The notes under the pieces: model-generated
The model's input: only the letters and a program-made list of their open reading frames with translations
The model's database searches: none
What the model was told of the DNA's origin: nothing
Made by a program: the position numbers and the translations under genes
Source: Skermanella sp. TT6
GTDB lineage: Bacteria; Pseudomonadota; Alphaproteobacteria; Azospirillales; Azospirillaceae
DNA length: 64,000 nt
Direction of reading: 5' to 3'
NCBI RefSeq assembly: GCF_016653635.2
Contig: NZ_CP067420.1
Span: 179,501 to 243,500, forward strand
Part shown: positions 8,864-17,187 of the stretch, one piece after another
Layout: each line of letters starts with the position of its first letter
How positions within the stretch are numbered: the stretch's first letter is position 1

Positions 8864-10209
8864 CGGGTGAAGACTCCCATCTGGGTCGGCGGCCCGAGCA
8901 CCGGATCGGGCTCGCCGACCGGACTGAGGCGCACGGTGTAGCCGAAGCGGGCGCAAACCCCGTCCGTCCAGGCGCGGAACTCGTCCCGGCTCCACTCGAA
9001 GCGGTGGTCCGGGTGCCGCATCGTGCCGGCGGCCAGGGTCGCGAACCGGCCGTTGTAGTCCCGGTTCGGCGTCGTCAGGACGACCGTGCCGGGGCGGGCG
9101 GTCCGGAAGACGGCCTCCTCGAACGCGGGCAGCCTCTCCGGGTCGATGTGCTCGACGACCTCGACCACCGCCGCCGCGTCGAAGCCGGCGAGGCGGCGGT
9201 CCCGGTAAGTCAGCGCGCCCTGCTGGAGCCTGACCCCGGTCCGCGCGCCGAGCCTTCGGCCGGCGCGCTCGAGGGCGACCGGCGAGGCGTCGACGCCGAC
9301 GAGCGAGGCATACCGGCCCTGGTCCGCGAGACGCTGGAGCAGCCGGCCCTCGCCGCAGCCGAGGTCGAGCACGGTGGCGGCGCCGCAGGCCGCCAGTTCG
9401 GCGGCCACGGCATCCAGGCGCAGGTCGTTGAGGCGGATCGGCGCCTCGAGCGCGTCCTCGCCGTCGCCGGCCCGGACCGGCGCCTCGTCCGCGTCGAGCC
9501 GCAGCAGGGCGGCCGCAGCGAGGCCGTGCTGGTGGCGCAGGTAGCGCCGCGCGATCAGGTCCCGCTCCGGGTGGCCGGCCAGCCAGCCCTCGCCCCGGCG
9601 CAGCAGCTTGTCGACCTCGTCGGCGCCGACATAGTAGTGCTTGGCGTCGTCGAGCACCGGGACCAGGACCGCCAAGTGGGTGAGCAGGTCGGCCAGCCGG
9701 CAGTCTGCCCTCAGGGTCACGGCGTAAAGGCAGCCCGGACCCCACTCCGGGTGGACCGGGTCGAGGGGCAGCGGCTCGGCCCCGACGTCGTAGCCGAGCG
9801 GCTCGAACAGCCGGCGGACGATATCGGCGCCGCCGCGGCACGATAGCGGCACGATCCGCGCCTCCAACGGCAGGGTCGAGGCCGCGAGGCCGGGCCTGTG
9901 GGCGCAGCGCCCGCCCAGCGCCGTGCCCAGGGTCCGGGACAGGGCGACGCTGAGGAACGAGGATGCGACGTAGGGCCGGTCGCTGACATACTGGTCGAGC
10001 GGCCCGGCGCCGTCGCGGCCGCGCACCAGCGCCACCGGATCGACCTCCAGCAGCAGGGCGAAGGTGCAGCGCTCCTCGCCGGCATCCGGGTAGAACAGGT
10101 GCGCCGTGCCGAAGCTCAGGCTTTCCTGCTGCGCCCTGTCGGGGTGCTTGTGCAGCAGGAATCCCAGGTCGGTCGCCGGCCGGTGGGTCGTGCTCAGGGT
10201 CAGCAGCAT
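8854..10209 (-). CDS. hen1: RNA 3'-terminal ribose 2'-O-methyltransferase Hen1
   Basis: 451 aa. The N-terminal half is the Pnkp-binding/ligase-activating region (MLLTLSTTHRPATDLGFLLH, then PYVASSFLSVALSR). The C-terminal half is an SAM-dependent methyltransferase with VLDLGCGEGRLL (SAM loop), VGVDASP, and the Mn2+-binding signature EVVEHIDPE, followed by VVLTTPNRDYN. It methylates the 2'-OH at the 3' end of a healed RNA so that religated tRNA resists being cut again at the same site. It is the first gene of the minus-strand cluster. A promoter-like element lies about 180 bp upstream. Length and motifs match known bacterial Hen1 proteins. Confidence 0.95.
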   Translation of the reverse strand: MLLTLSTTHRPATDLGFLLHKHPDRAQQESLSFGTAHLFYPDAGEERCTFALLLEVDPVALVRGRDGAGPLDQYVSDRPYVASSFLSVALSRTLGTALGGRCAHRPGLAASTLPLEARIVPLSCRGGADIVRRLFEPLGYDVGAEPLPLDPVHPEWGPGCLYAVTLRADCRLADLLTHLAVLVPVLDDAKHYYVGADEVDKLLRRGEGWLAGHPERDLIARRYLRHQHGLAAAALLRLDADEAPVRAGDGEDALEAPIRLNDLRLDAVAAELAACGAATVLDLGCGEGRLLQRLADQGRYASLVGVDASPVALERAGRRLGARTGVRLQQGALTYRDRRLAGFDAAAVVEVVEHIDPERLPAFEEAVFRTARPGTVVLTTPNRDYNGRFATLAAGTMRHPDHRFEWSRDEFRAWTDGVCARFGYTVRLSPVGEPDPVLGPPTQMGVFTRCS

Positions 10210-10390
10210 GCGCTCAGCTCCCCGCCGCGCCGGTCGCGTTCCGGCTCCTGCCTGGACGGTTCAGGGCGCGCGATCGGGAAAACCCGGTTTCGATGATGCT
10301 CGGTGCGCAGGGGCTTGCGTGTGTCAGGATGGGCTCCGGAACGGCGGGATCGATTCTCCGGCGGGCGCCGCACTTGCCCGCCGTCGATCC

Positions 10391-10443
10391 CATGCTGTCA
10401 CGATCGCTGCGGCCGTCAAGCGGCCGGGCGTCAGGATCTGACG
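10391..10443 (-). promoter_or_regulatory. 53-bp element upstream of hen1, shared with 15139-15191
   Basis: On the minus strand it reads, in order, the imperfect palindrome CGTCAGATCCTGACG, then TTGACG, 17 bases, and AGCATG. A second copy about 4.7 kb away matches at about 42 of 53 positions and keeps the palindrome core, the TTGACG and the AGCATG at the same spacing. It could be a promoter with an operator, or an intergenic repeat. The position upstream of hen1 favours a regulatory role. Confidence 0.4.
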
Positions 10444-10512
10444 TAAGGGGCGGGGTGCCTCGGGCGGAAAGCGGGGGGAGCCCCTTGCCGGCCGCGGCCG
10501 GGACCGCGATCA

Positions 10513-10553
10513 TCCGGCACCGGTCCGGCACCGGTCCGGCACCGGTCCGGCAC
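10513..10553. repeat. 11-bp tandem repeat (TCCGGCACCGG)n
   Basis: Three full perfect 11-bp units (TCCGGCACCGG) and a partial fourth lie in the non-coding stretch upstream of hen1. It is not in a recognisable gene. The 557 bp from 10210 to 10766 otherwise hold only the shared 53-bp element and no gene I can support. Confidence 0.7.
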
Positions 10554-10766
10554 GCCCGGCCGCGTGTCGGTTTGCGAGGGATCGCCGTGATGGAGGGACG
10601 GGAAGCGTTACACGATCCGGCCGGGCCGGAATCGCCTCAGGGAGCAGGGGCTGCGTCCCGTCACAACGGGGGCGCCGGATGTGCGGGCTCCGGGGTTCGC
10701 GGCGGAAGCGCGGCGCCAGTCGCCGCCGGTTTCCCGAAGTCCCGCACGACGACGAGGACCGGGCCT

Positions 10767-11057
10767 TCATGGATGCCGTCCCGGCGGATTACGGGGGCGG
10801 ATGAGGATTGAGAGCAGGGGACTGTAGTCGTGCGTCGCCGGCACACTGCCGACCATCGAGAGATCCTTCTTGAACGGCATCATGGTGCAGAGCGGGAGGA
10901 TGCAGCCCGGCAGGGTCTTGGAGGGATCGTAAAGGACGACGAAGGTCCGCACGCGGCCAGGGGTTACGCTCAGGGCGAGACCGTCGAGATGCTGCATGCC
11001 CTTCAGGAGAATGGCGGAGCAGTCGACAGAATCGATGTAGCGGCGGATATCGGCCAT
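10767..11057 (-). CDS. Hypothetical protein, 96 aa
   Basis: The ATG at 11057 follows a GAGGAG ribosome binding site 7 bases upstream. The protein opens MADIRRYIDSVDCSAILLKG and continues with a globular stretch (GRVRTFVVLYDPSKTLPGCI, then LPLCTMMPFKKD). I do not recognise a family. It lies 11 bases downstream of the GNAT-like ORF on the same strand, so the two probably share a transcript. The C-terminus is arginine- and proline-rich. Confidence 0.5.
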   Translation of the reverse strand: MADIRRYIDSVDCSAILLKGMQHLDGLALSVTPGRVRTFVVLYDPSKTLPGCILPLCTMMPFKKDLSMVGSVPATHDYSPLLSILIRPRNPPGRHP

Positions 11058-11068
11058 AACGGAACTCC

Positions 11069-11386
11069 TCAGCCGGTATTTGGCCCACGCTCCCGGTACA
11101 TTCCCTCCGAGAGGGTGAAATCCTTGTTCCGACCCTTGTTCTCGATGAAGCCGAGCATCCTATAGAACCGGACGAGACGCGACCGTGACGAAGTGCTGTG
11201 CCCAATGTCCCGCTGGCCTGGCGACAGGACGATCCGGTGGTCATGATGGTCGATGAACTGGCACAGTTCCTCTATTGCAATCGTGCCAATCTCCTGCTTC
11301 TTCTCCCGAGTGATGACCTGGTACAGCTTGCTGTAACCAGTGGGTATGAGGCCGACCTCGAAGGTCCTGAGAGCCCGTTTGGTAAT
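11069..11386 (-). pseudogene. Phage-type GNAT-like small protein with no usable start codon
   Basis: The frame is open for 105 codons and reads like small phage-associated acetyltransferase-type proteins: LIPTGYSKLYQVITREKKQE, GTIAIEELCQFIDHHDHRIV, then RLVRFYRMLGFIENKGRNKD and SEGMYRE. The last block matches the usual GNAT ending with Tyr-Arg-x-x-Gly-Phe followed by Asn-Lys-Gly-Arg-Asn-Lys. The in-frame TGA at 11387-11389 comes just before it, and no ATG, GTG or TTG is found before the conserved part. Either the 5' end has been lost or shifted, or an unusual start (ATT at 11386) is used. It is followed by the 96-aa gene. Confidence 0.5.
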
Positions 11387-11453
11387 TCAGATTGGGCTTG
11401 ATACCCGGTGACAGGCGGGAGACCATCTCCGTCCCAGCGGATCGGAGAACGCC

Positions 11454-12044
11454 ATGACTGACGGCATCGACACGCCCGACAACCCGAGCAATCCGGAAAG
11501 TCCGTATTTTCTTGACTGTACCAACGGAGATTACCTGGCCCATCCGGAACTCTTCCCCCTGACGATCAGCATCCACGGTGACCCGAACCCCATTGCCTGG
11601 GCCGCCGGCCTCGACATCGAGCTGCCGATCTACTACAGCGATGACAAGGAGTATTGGGAACGCATTCGACGCGAGGGCTGGAAGCCTCGCCTCCGGGGTA
11701 AGATCGTCAGCACTTGGGAGCCCAATGGCGATTGGGACTACGCGTTTCTCAAACGGGTGCCGGGCGGCGAGTTATGGTACGACATCGAGGAAGGGATCAA
11801 GATCTTCACGACACTGGGAGATCTCAAACTGGCCCTCGGCTATCTCCAGGAACTCCGCCGCAACGGAGCGGCCCTGACCTGGATCGAACCGGGCGACCCC
11901 GACGACGGCGTCTCCATGGTCTGGATCACCCAGCGGATCGGCATCGACTCCCCCGACCCGACACCGATCTACGAAGAGGCCGGCTTGGTGCCGCACCGCA
12001 GGTTCAAGGGCATGGTCTACGAGTTACCGCCGCACATGCGGTGA
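11454..12044 (+). CDS. Hypothetical acidic protein, 196 aa
   Basis: The ATG follows GGAGAACGCC, with GGAG about 6 bases upstream. The protein is acidic and rich in aromatic residues (ELPIYYSDDKEYWERIRREG, GDWDYAFLKRVPGGELWYDI), without signal peptide or membrane segment. The ending is PHRRFKGMVYELPPHMR. I do not recognise a family. The composition and isolated position would fit an immunity-type or cytoplasmic accessory protein, but no motif proves it. It is divergent from the GNAT-like pair. Confidence 0.6.
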   Translation: MTDGIDTPDNPSNPESPYFLDCTNGDYLAHPELFPLTISIHGDPNPIAWAAGLDIELPIYYSDDKEYWERIRREGWKPRLRGKIVSTWEPNGDWDYAFLKRVPGGELWYDIEEGIKIFTTLGDLKLALGYLQELRRNGAALTWIEPGDPDDGVSMVWITQRIGIDSPDPTPIYEEAGLVPHRRFKGMVYELPPHMR

Positions 12045-12531
12045 TCGAGTACGAGTCTGAAATGCCCGATTGAGATCACTCAGGCGTCCTGGCTCCAGCC
12101 GTTCTTGCTGCCCGTCTGACCTCAAACTCCCTGATGCATCGTTTCAGATAGGGTCGAAACGGCTCCAACTTCGTATTCGGTGGCATCGGAGGATTGGCCG
12201 GATCAATGCCGGTCGGCTTCGTGAACATGTGCAGTGCTGAACAGTTCCGGCACCCTGAACGGTGGCGACGAGTGGGGCTTTTCGCCGCCCAAGAACATGC
12301 CGTCGCCGGACGTCGCCAAATTTTTCCTTAACTACGTAGAGATCCACACCTTCGCCAGGGGGCGGGTGAGCCGGATGGATCTGGTCCACCCCAAGGTGAG
12401 GTAGTGCGCGCCGCCTGAGCGATCCCGTGCGTCCGCCATCATATCGGCGTCGTCGACCTGACCGTCCGCTCAGCGGAGTGCTCCGCTTCCGCCCTGTTGC
12501 CGCGGACTTCGACCGGCGGAAAAGGGGCCGG
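12045..12531. other. 487 bp without a supported gene
   Basis: Only short overlapping frames are present, without ribosome binding sites or recognisable products. It is slightly less GC-rich around 12110-12350. No repeat or RNA gene was recognised. Confidence 0.4.
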
Positions 12532-13512
12532 TCAGGATGCCGGACGGGAGGCCGCTTCAGCAATCAGGGGCACCGGAGCCGGCGCGCCCAGGATCTTGGC
12601 GCCTGCAAGATCCGGCGCCGAGGCGCCCGCGCGGTAGGGCACCCGCACGGAGGGGACGTGAGCGGCGGCGGGGCCGGCGTGATGGTCCTGGTCGTCGAAG
12701 AAGATATGCGGCCTGAGGACCGCCAGGAAGGAGCTCTTCTCGAGGCCGCCGAGCATGAACATCTGGTCGACCCGGACGTCCCAGGCGTCCAGCGTGTGCA
12801 GCACCCGCTCATGGGCCGGCGCGTTGCGCGCCGTCACCAGCGCTACCCGGATCGGCGGATCGTGCGCCGGGATCAGCTTCTGCAGGCTGGAGATCGTTTT
12901 GAGCAGCCGGCCGAACGGGCCGGCGCCCATGGGCGTCCTGGCCAACAGCGACTCGTTGGCCTGGAACGCCTCGAGGCCCTGCTCCCGATAGATCCTCTCG
13001 CTCTCGCCGTCGAACAGCACGGCGTCGCCGTCGAAGGCGAAGGTGATCGCATCCGACACCTCGTAGGCACGGGCCGCCGGGTAGACCACGCCCGCGGCGA
13101 TTCCGGCCTCGAGCGCCTGCTCGACGGCGTCCGCCTCGCGGGACAGGAACATGTCGGCCTGGAAGGCCCGCAGGTACCGGCCGACGGATTCGCCGCTGGT
13201 GAACGCCCAGCGGCTGATGGCGATCCCGTGGAAAGCGGCGGCGCGCGTCAGCCGGTGGCCGAGATCCGGCGAGTTCCGCGACACCAGCGTGACGGTCACG
13301 ACCTCGCGCCCGATGGTCGCGTTGAGGCCGAGCAGGGCCTTGATCAGCGGGAACGCCGTCCCCGGCCCGGGAGGCGCGTCGAAGCGCGCCTTCTGGTAAG
13401 CGCGGTAGGCGTCGACGCCGTTGCGTTCGAAGAACAGGTGATCCTCTTCCAGGTCGAAGAGCGCGCGGGCGGACACCGCGACGGACAGCATGTTCGAGAG
13501 ATCGGCCGGCAT
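12532..13512 (-). CDS. 5'-nucleotidase (PF06189-type, HAD fold)
   Basis: 326 aa, matching the bacterial/cytosolic 5'-nucleotidase family that dephosphorylates nucleoside monophosphates in the cytoplasm. Signatures are SNMLSVAVSARALFDLEEDH at the N-terminus, FPLIKALLGLNA, VTLVSRNSPDLGHRL, ISRWAFTSGESVGRYL, FLSREADAVEQAL, and AFDGDAVLFDGESE with the catalytic-type DxD. The C-terminal part adds MFMLGGLEKSSFLAVLRPHI and FFDDQDHH. The length is standard. It stands alone on the minus strand between non-coding stretches. The start is the ATG at 13512. I am confident of the family but not of the preferred nucleotide. Confidence 0.88.
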   Translation of the reverse strand: MPADLSNMLSVAVSARALFDLEEDHLFFERNGVDAYRAYQKARFDAPPGPGTAFPLIKALLGLNATIGREVVTVTLVSRNSPDLGHRLTRAAAFHGIAISRWAFTSGESVGRYLRAFQADMFLSREADAVEQALEAGIAAGVVYPAARAYEVSDAITFAFDGDAVLFDGESERIYREQGLEAFQANESLLARTPMGAGPFGRLLKTISSLQKLIPAHDPPIRVALVTARNAPAHERVLHTLDAWDVRVDQMFMLGGLEKSSFLAVLRPHIFFDDQDHHAGPAAAHVPSVRVPYRAGASAPDLAGAKILGAPAPVPLIAEAASRPAS

Positions 13513-13623
13513 GCGGGAAGCCTCCTGCGAAGAGACCGAGCATAGATCCCCTGCGTTTATCAGGACGTTAACGGGCGGTTTGCTCCGGGCCGCGCCATAC
13601 CCGGCGGGATCCGCCCGCCTGTC

Positions 13624-14297
13624 TCACGGACCGCGGGTTTCCTCATCGGCGTCCTTGCCGCTCCGGACCTGGTCGAACACAACATCGAAGTGGGGCGTCA
13701 TCTTCAAGGCCAGGCCGTCCAGCGCCTCCAGGACGGCGGTTCCGTCCGCCGATCCGACATGCAGCGTCACATCGAAGCCGCCGGCGGTCGCTCGGTTGCC
13801 GGCGGTCCACCACTCCACCGGCGGGTGGGACGGCGATGCCAGCCATGCCGTCAAGGCCGCATTGTCTTGCCGAGGCAGGCGGAACCGGATGACCATGTCG
13901 CCGCCGTCGTTCGCGGCGACATGGGGAGTCGTCCTGCCGATCCTGCCTCCATCGTTCGCGCAAGGCTCCGTGTCCTCAGCCTCTTCCTGCATGGCAAGCG
14001 TTTCGCCGGGGCCGATCTGACCGTAGCTGACCTCGCCGTGGCTTTTCATGTTCAGGCCGAGACTGTTCAGGGGGCGGACCGCTTCCCTGACGTTGTTCCG
14101 GACGACAAAGAACATTACGTCAACGTCGTGGGACGTTTCGCACTCGCTGAAGGACGTCCAGTCGACATGGAAGGGACACAGTCGCCCCGGGCTATCCAGA
14201 CCAGGAGTGCCGCGTATCCTTTGCGGGTGAGGCTGAACCGGAGCTCTTTTTCGTTGCTGCACTCCCGCTGGCGGATGTGAAGCGTGAAAAAGCTCAC
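13624..14297 (-). pseudogene. Hypothetical protein, apparently frameshifted near residue 45
   Basis: A GTG at 14297 overlaps the TGA of the upstream small zinc-binding gene and opens SFFTLHIRQRECSNEKELRF, then SLTRKGYAALLVWIARGDC. The frame then turns into arginine/serine-rich shadow sequence, while the neighbouring frame continues with natural-looking protein (FHVDWTSFSECETSHDVDVM, FFVVRNNVREAVRPLNSLG, DGGDMVIRFRLPRQDNAALT) to a stop at 13624. A one-base slip around 14170 joins them. It may be a real mutation or a sequence error. Family unknown. Confidence 0.45.
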
Positions 14298-14530
14298 GAG
14301 CCGTCGTCCCAGTCATCATCGTCCAGGCCGCCGTCGTCAGGAAGGTCGGCTATCGGTTTGCGGATGCCCGCGGCGATCTCCGCCCGAACCGCGCGCAGGC
14401 TGGGGTTATATCCGCCGACCGCCTCGATCTCGCCGATGCACCCCCAGCAGTCGCCGCCGCAGTCGGGGGAGAGTGGGTCGGACGGCTGATCCAGCAGGCG
14501 CCCACACATTCTGCATGCGTTTTCGATCAT
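14294..14530 (-). CDS. Small zinc-ribbon-like protein, 78 aa
   Basis: The start is the ATG at 14530. The cysteines are spaced CRMCGRL ... CGGDCWGCIGEIE (C-x2-C and C-x3-C-x2-C), typical of a small metal-binding knuckle. The tail is very acidic (DLPDDGGLDDDDWDDGS). The stop overlaps the GTG start of the next gene, so the two are coupled. Such small proteins often accompany accessory or immunity genes; the function here is not known. Confidence 0.6.
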   Translation of the reverse strand: MIENACRMCGRLLDQPSDPLSPDCGGDCWGCIGEIEAVGGYNPSLRAVRAEIAAGIRKPIADLPDDGGLDDDDWDDGS

Positions 14531-14594
14531 GGAAACGGCAACTCCGCTCTGATGTTGTTTCGGAATATTCTCCCGGCGGGACCCGATCCCGCCG

Positions 14595-14668
14595 GGCGGG
14601 CCGCGACGCCGGATGCACCCCGGCGAGCCGGGTCCCCCGCTCAAACGTCCGAAACGTTTCGCGAACCC
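14595..14668. repeat. Intergenic repeat, copy 1
   Basis: A 74-bp element that contains CGCGACGCCGGATGC, a CCCCGGCGAGCCGGG hairpin, and the perfect palindrome CGAAACGTTTCG. A clearly related copy lies at 19184-19256. Each copy is upstream of one member of the paralogous pair at 15312 and 19433. Confidence 0.6.
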
Positions 14669-15138
14669 GGGGCCGCGGCAGCCCCGGCCGGCAGTGTGGC
14701 AGGTATCGGAGCGCGGTCAAGTCCAGCCCGGAGCCTCGCGGAGCAGACGGTCCGTGACGCAGACGGTCCGTGGCGCAGAGGGATATCAGGTCGCGCCGGA
14801 TCCGCGGCAGGTCGGGTGCTGGCGGGGCGCAGCCGCCGGACTTGTGCGGCGCTGCCCATGCTGGGGCTGCACCGGCTGCCGGTGCCGGTTACCACGGCGG
14901 TGACGATGGTCCGGCTCATGGTGTCGGAGAGCCTTTGCGCGATGTTGGCAGCCTGTGTGGGATCCTCCGTGCTCGATGACCGGGCTGCGGCATGAGGGCG
15001 GGTCGGCCGTCCGGAAGAGGTCGCGCCGCATCGCTGTCGGGAACGTGGTCCGGCAGGGTGGATCGTCTGTCCTGCCGCGGATGCGGCGAGGGGGCTCGGT
15101 CGTTGCATCGGAGGGCTCCTCTCGGTGCCGCAGGTGTC

Positions 15139-15191
15139 CATGCTGCCACGGAGGCTACGGACGTCAACCGACGGTGCGCCAGGATCTGACG
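15139..15191 (-). promoter_or_regulatory. 53-bp element, second copy
   Basis: Matches the element upstream of hen1 (10391-10443) at about 42 of 53 positions and keeps TTGACG-N17-AGCATG on the minus strand and the CGTCAGATCCTGRCG-type core. Downstream on the minus strand is AGAGGAG then ATG at 15106, but the following frame does not look like a real protein, so its output is unclear. Confidence 0.35.
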
Positions 15192-15311
15192 CAGTGTCCG
15201 TGCCGCCGGGCTCCCGCTCTCGAGCAAAGCGTGCTATCTCGGTGCTGCGCTTTCCTGTCGAAGCGTGAATCCTGGGTTCAACCGGATCACCGGCATCAGG
15301 CCGGAAAAGCA

Positions 15312-15728
15312 ATGCACCACATCTTCCCCGATCATGCGGTTGTTCGCCGCGAGTGCGACATCCTTTTAGCCGTCATCGGTTGGTCGGCACGCCTGGAGGC
15401 TTTCAACCACTGGATTGCCGATGCTCATCCCGAAGCCGGTGTCGAGATGACCCGATTCGACTATCTGCCGTTCGGTCCGCTGGCAGAAATCGTATTTGAC
15501 AATTATGACGTGATCCTCCGGATCCGCTTCCCGACGGAAGACGGAGCGTTGAAATTTGAGGCGCTCTGGCCGACGCGTGGCCTCGCGGCCGGGCCCTATG
15601 CATCATTGTGGCCCGACCGCGGCCCGACACCGCCGGCGCTGGTGCCGTTCCGGCCGGAACTTCTGCGCCGCATCGCGGAAATGGAGAGGCGACGGAAGAA
15701 GGCCTCCGATGACAGTGATCCCGCCTGA
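15312..15728 (+). CDS. Hypothetical protein, 138 aa (paralogue of 19433-19879)
   Basis: It starts MHHIFPDHAVVRRECDILLA and continues VIGWSARLEAFNHWIADAHP, FDYLPFGPLAEIVFDNYDVI, LRIRFPTEDGALKFEALWP and WPDRGPTPP. It has no signal peptide or membrane helix and a lysine/arginine-rich tail. The paralogue 4 kb downstream shares the order and most of these blocks, which makes both credible genes. I do not recognise a named family. The ribosome binding site is weak (GGAAAAGC just before the ATG). Confidence 0.65.
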   Translation: MHHIFPDHAVVRRECDILLAVIGWSARLEAFNHWIADAHPEAGVEMTRFDYLPFGPLAEIVFDNYDVILRIRFPTEDGALKFEALWPTRGLAAGPYASLWPDRGPTPPALVPFRPELLRRIAEMERRRKKASDDSDPA

Positions 15729-16200
15729 GGCAGGAATCGGCCGCTCCGGATATCACGAGCTTCCGTGCGGCTGAAATCCGCACTTGCCTTCATGACATCG
15801 GCGCTTCCGGCATCGTTCCAGCCATGCCGGGGCATGGCTTCGGCGGCCTCCGCTCTTTCCGGTGCACCGCCGGGGAGAGCGTCAGGGAAGCGGAAACGGA
15901 TGCCGGATTGACCGCCCTTTCCATGTCGGCCCATCGCGGGTGCGCCACCGGATCGGAGGCCAGAGCAGAAATCGCCGGGAGGGCTGGCCCTTTGACCGGG
16001 TGAATGCTGGTCTACGTCTCGGACCTCATCGTGGCCTTGTCGCTGTGGAGGAACGCGAGACCGCTGGCAGGGTCGAATTCTCGCGACGCACGCCTTCTCG
16101 GCCATGAATTTGACAACCCTGATCGTTCTGAAATGATCGATGACGTCGCAATCATCTTCACGCCTGGGAATCTAACGAAACATCAAAAGGTGATAAACCG
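15729..16200. other. 472 bp without a clear gene
   Basis: A short frame at 16004-16210 on the plus strand ends with IIFTPGNLTKHQKVINRWI, but it overlaps the start of the next gene and has no good ribosome binding site. It drops in GC toward 16100-16200, which may be the promoter of the following genes. Confidence 0.35.
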
Positions 16201-16407
16201 ATGGATATAGATTACCGATCTCTTGTGGTCCTGTTCATCGCCTTGCCGGCCGATGAACAGTGTCAGCTCGCCGACGAAGTTCTCCATCAGGCTGATGAAT
16301 TCCTTGTCGATGGCAAGGCAGTAGTGGATTACCGGGTGCGTCGCACTCCAGCGGGATACTCGATTCGAGTCAGCACGTCAGAACCTTTCGTGGATGATGA
16401 TGAATGA
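16201..16407 (+). CDS. Hypothetical protein, 68 aa
   Basis: The ATG follows an AAGGTGA ribosome binding site about 9 bases upstream. The sequence MDIDYRSLVVLFIALPADEQ, ADEVLHQADEFLVDGKAVVD, RVRRTPAGYSIRVST is a compact alpha/beta-type protein with an acidic end. I do not recognise it. It is the first of three closely spaced plus-strand genes with lower GC than the neighbours, which suggests a recently acquired small cassette. Confidence 0.55.
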   Translation: MDIDYRSLVVLFIALPADEQCQLADEVLHQADEFLVDGKAVVDYRVRRTPAGYSIRVSTSEPFVDDDE

Positions 16408-16465
16408 CCATCACTGGATTCTCAGGCCACAAGCTGCTTACGACATCAGCATCGAGGAAATCGCG

Positions 16466-16951
16466 ATGATCGATGTCTCGGCAATCTTTCTGGCTTGGCT
16501 CGAACGCACTCGGTTGCCGCTGAAGGTCGCCGACATCGATCCCAACCAGGTCAGATTCAGTATCGAGGGTTGGGACTGCCTTCGATGCTCTCTCAACCAC
16601 CGCGGAATCGAAATCTATGCCGTGCGTGGTGGAGAGTGCTGGGACATCATCTGGGACTCCGACATTTCACTGCAGGAGTTCGACAACGGCTGGGGTTGCG
16701 GCTTGTGCATCGATGCCTGGCAACAGGGACTTTACCCCAAACCGGCGTCCTATGCGTCGCCCGAAGCCGTGTGGATCGGACACACGTTGGAACCCTTCCG
16801 CGACTGGTTGGAGAAGCTTGCGGCGTCGGCCGGCATTGCCTTCATCGACTATGACGGAGCGACAGAGGCTCGGTTGGTGCAGGAAGGCGAACACATACCT
16901 CAACTAAAGGTTGAGATCTTGAAAAAGTCATTGCAGAGGATCCCGGCATGA
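16466..16951 (+). CDS. Hypothetical protein, 161 aa
   Basis: The chosen start is the ATG at 16466, preceded by GAGGAAATCGCG; the frame is open upstream to 16394. It is rich in Trp and Cys: EGWDCLRCSLNHRGIEIYAV, GGECWDIIWDSDISLQEFDN, GWGCGLCIDAWQQGLYPKP. The end is helical and basic (QLKVEILKKSLQRIPA). Its last bases overlap the start of the DUF4926-like gene, so they are cotranslated. The pairing of an unknown protein with DUF4926 resembles small two-gene accessory modules, possibly toxin-antitoxin or immunity, which is inference. Confidence 0.6.
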   Translation: MIDVSAIFLAWLERTRLPLKVADIDPNQVRFSIEGWDCLRCSLNHRGIEIYAVRGGECWDIIWDSDISLQEFDNGWGCGLCIDAWQQGLYPKPASYASPEAVWIGHTLEPFRDWLEKLAASAGIAFIDYDGATEARLVQEGEHIPQLKVEILKKSLQRIPA

Positions 16952-17187
16952 CCCTGGCTGCACCCGTTCCCGAACTGTCGATCGTCAGGGTATTCGATCA
17001 GCAGGGGACGACAGTCCACATCCACGGCAATGGCGAGGCGTACGCGGTCGAGTTCAGCGATCCGCCGCGGGTCGATACTGTCATGGCGCGCGAGATCCAG
17101 GCCGTGGTCTGGGTTCCTCCTGATGACGCTGGTTCAGTTGGATTTGGAGTGTCAGGCGGGGATTTCGATGATCGATCCGATCGATGA
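16948..17187 (+). pseudogene. DUF4926-like protein, 3' end replaced by an ISL3 fragment
   Basis: 79 codons. The first 55 residues fit DUF4926: ELSIVRVFDQQGTTVHIHGN, GEAYAVEFSDPPRVDTVM, AREIQAVVWVPPDD. The last residues (FDDRSDR and the stop) come from DNA that matches the start region of the ISL3 transposase found at 27.9 kb, read in the opposite direction. The natural C-terminus is therefore missing. The start overlaps the upstream gene with ATGA. Confidence 0.6.

Larger units (their letters stand above)
14531..15311. other. 781 bp intergenic region with two repeat elements
   Basis: No gene can be supported. The region carries a 74-bp element at 14595-14668, related to one at 19184-19256, and the 53-bp element at 15139-15191, related to the one upstream of hen1. 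Frames open on both strands are arginine- and alanine-rich shadows. Confidence 0.5.

Noticed and set aside
6788-8941. A 717-codon plus-strand frame opposite pnkp
   Set aside because: Shadow frame of a high-GC gene. The minus strand carries full Pnkp motifs.
10513-10553. 11-bp tandem repeat as iterons of a replication origin
   Set aside because: Very GC-rich, with no replication gene or AT-rich stretch next to it.
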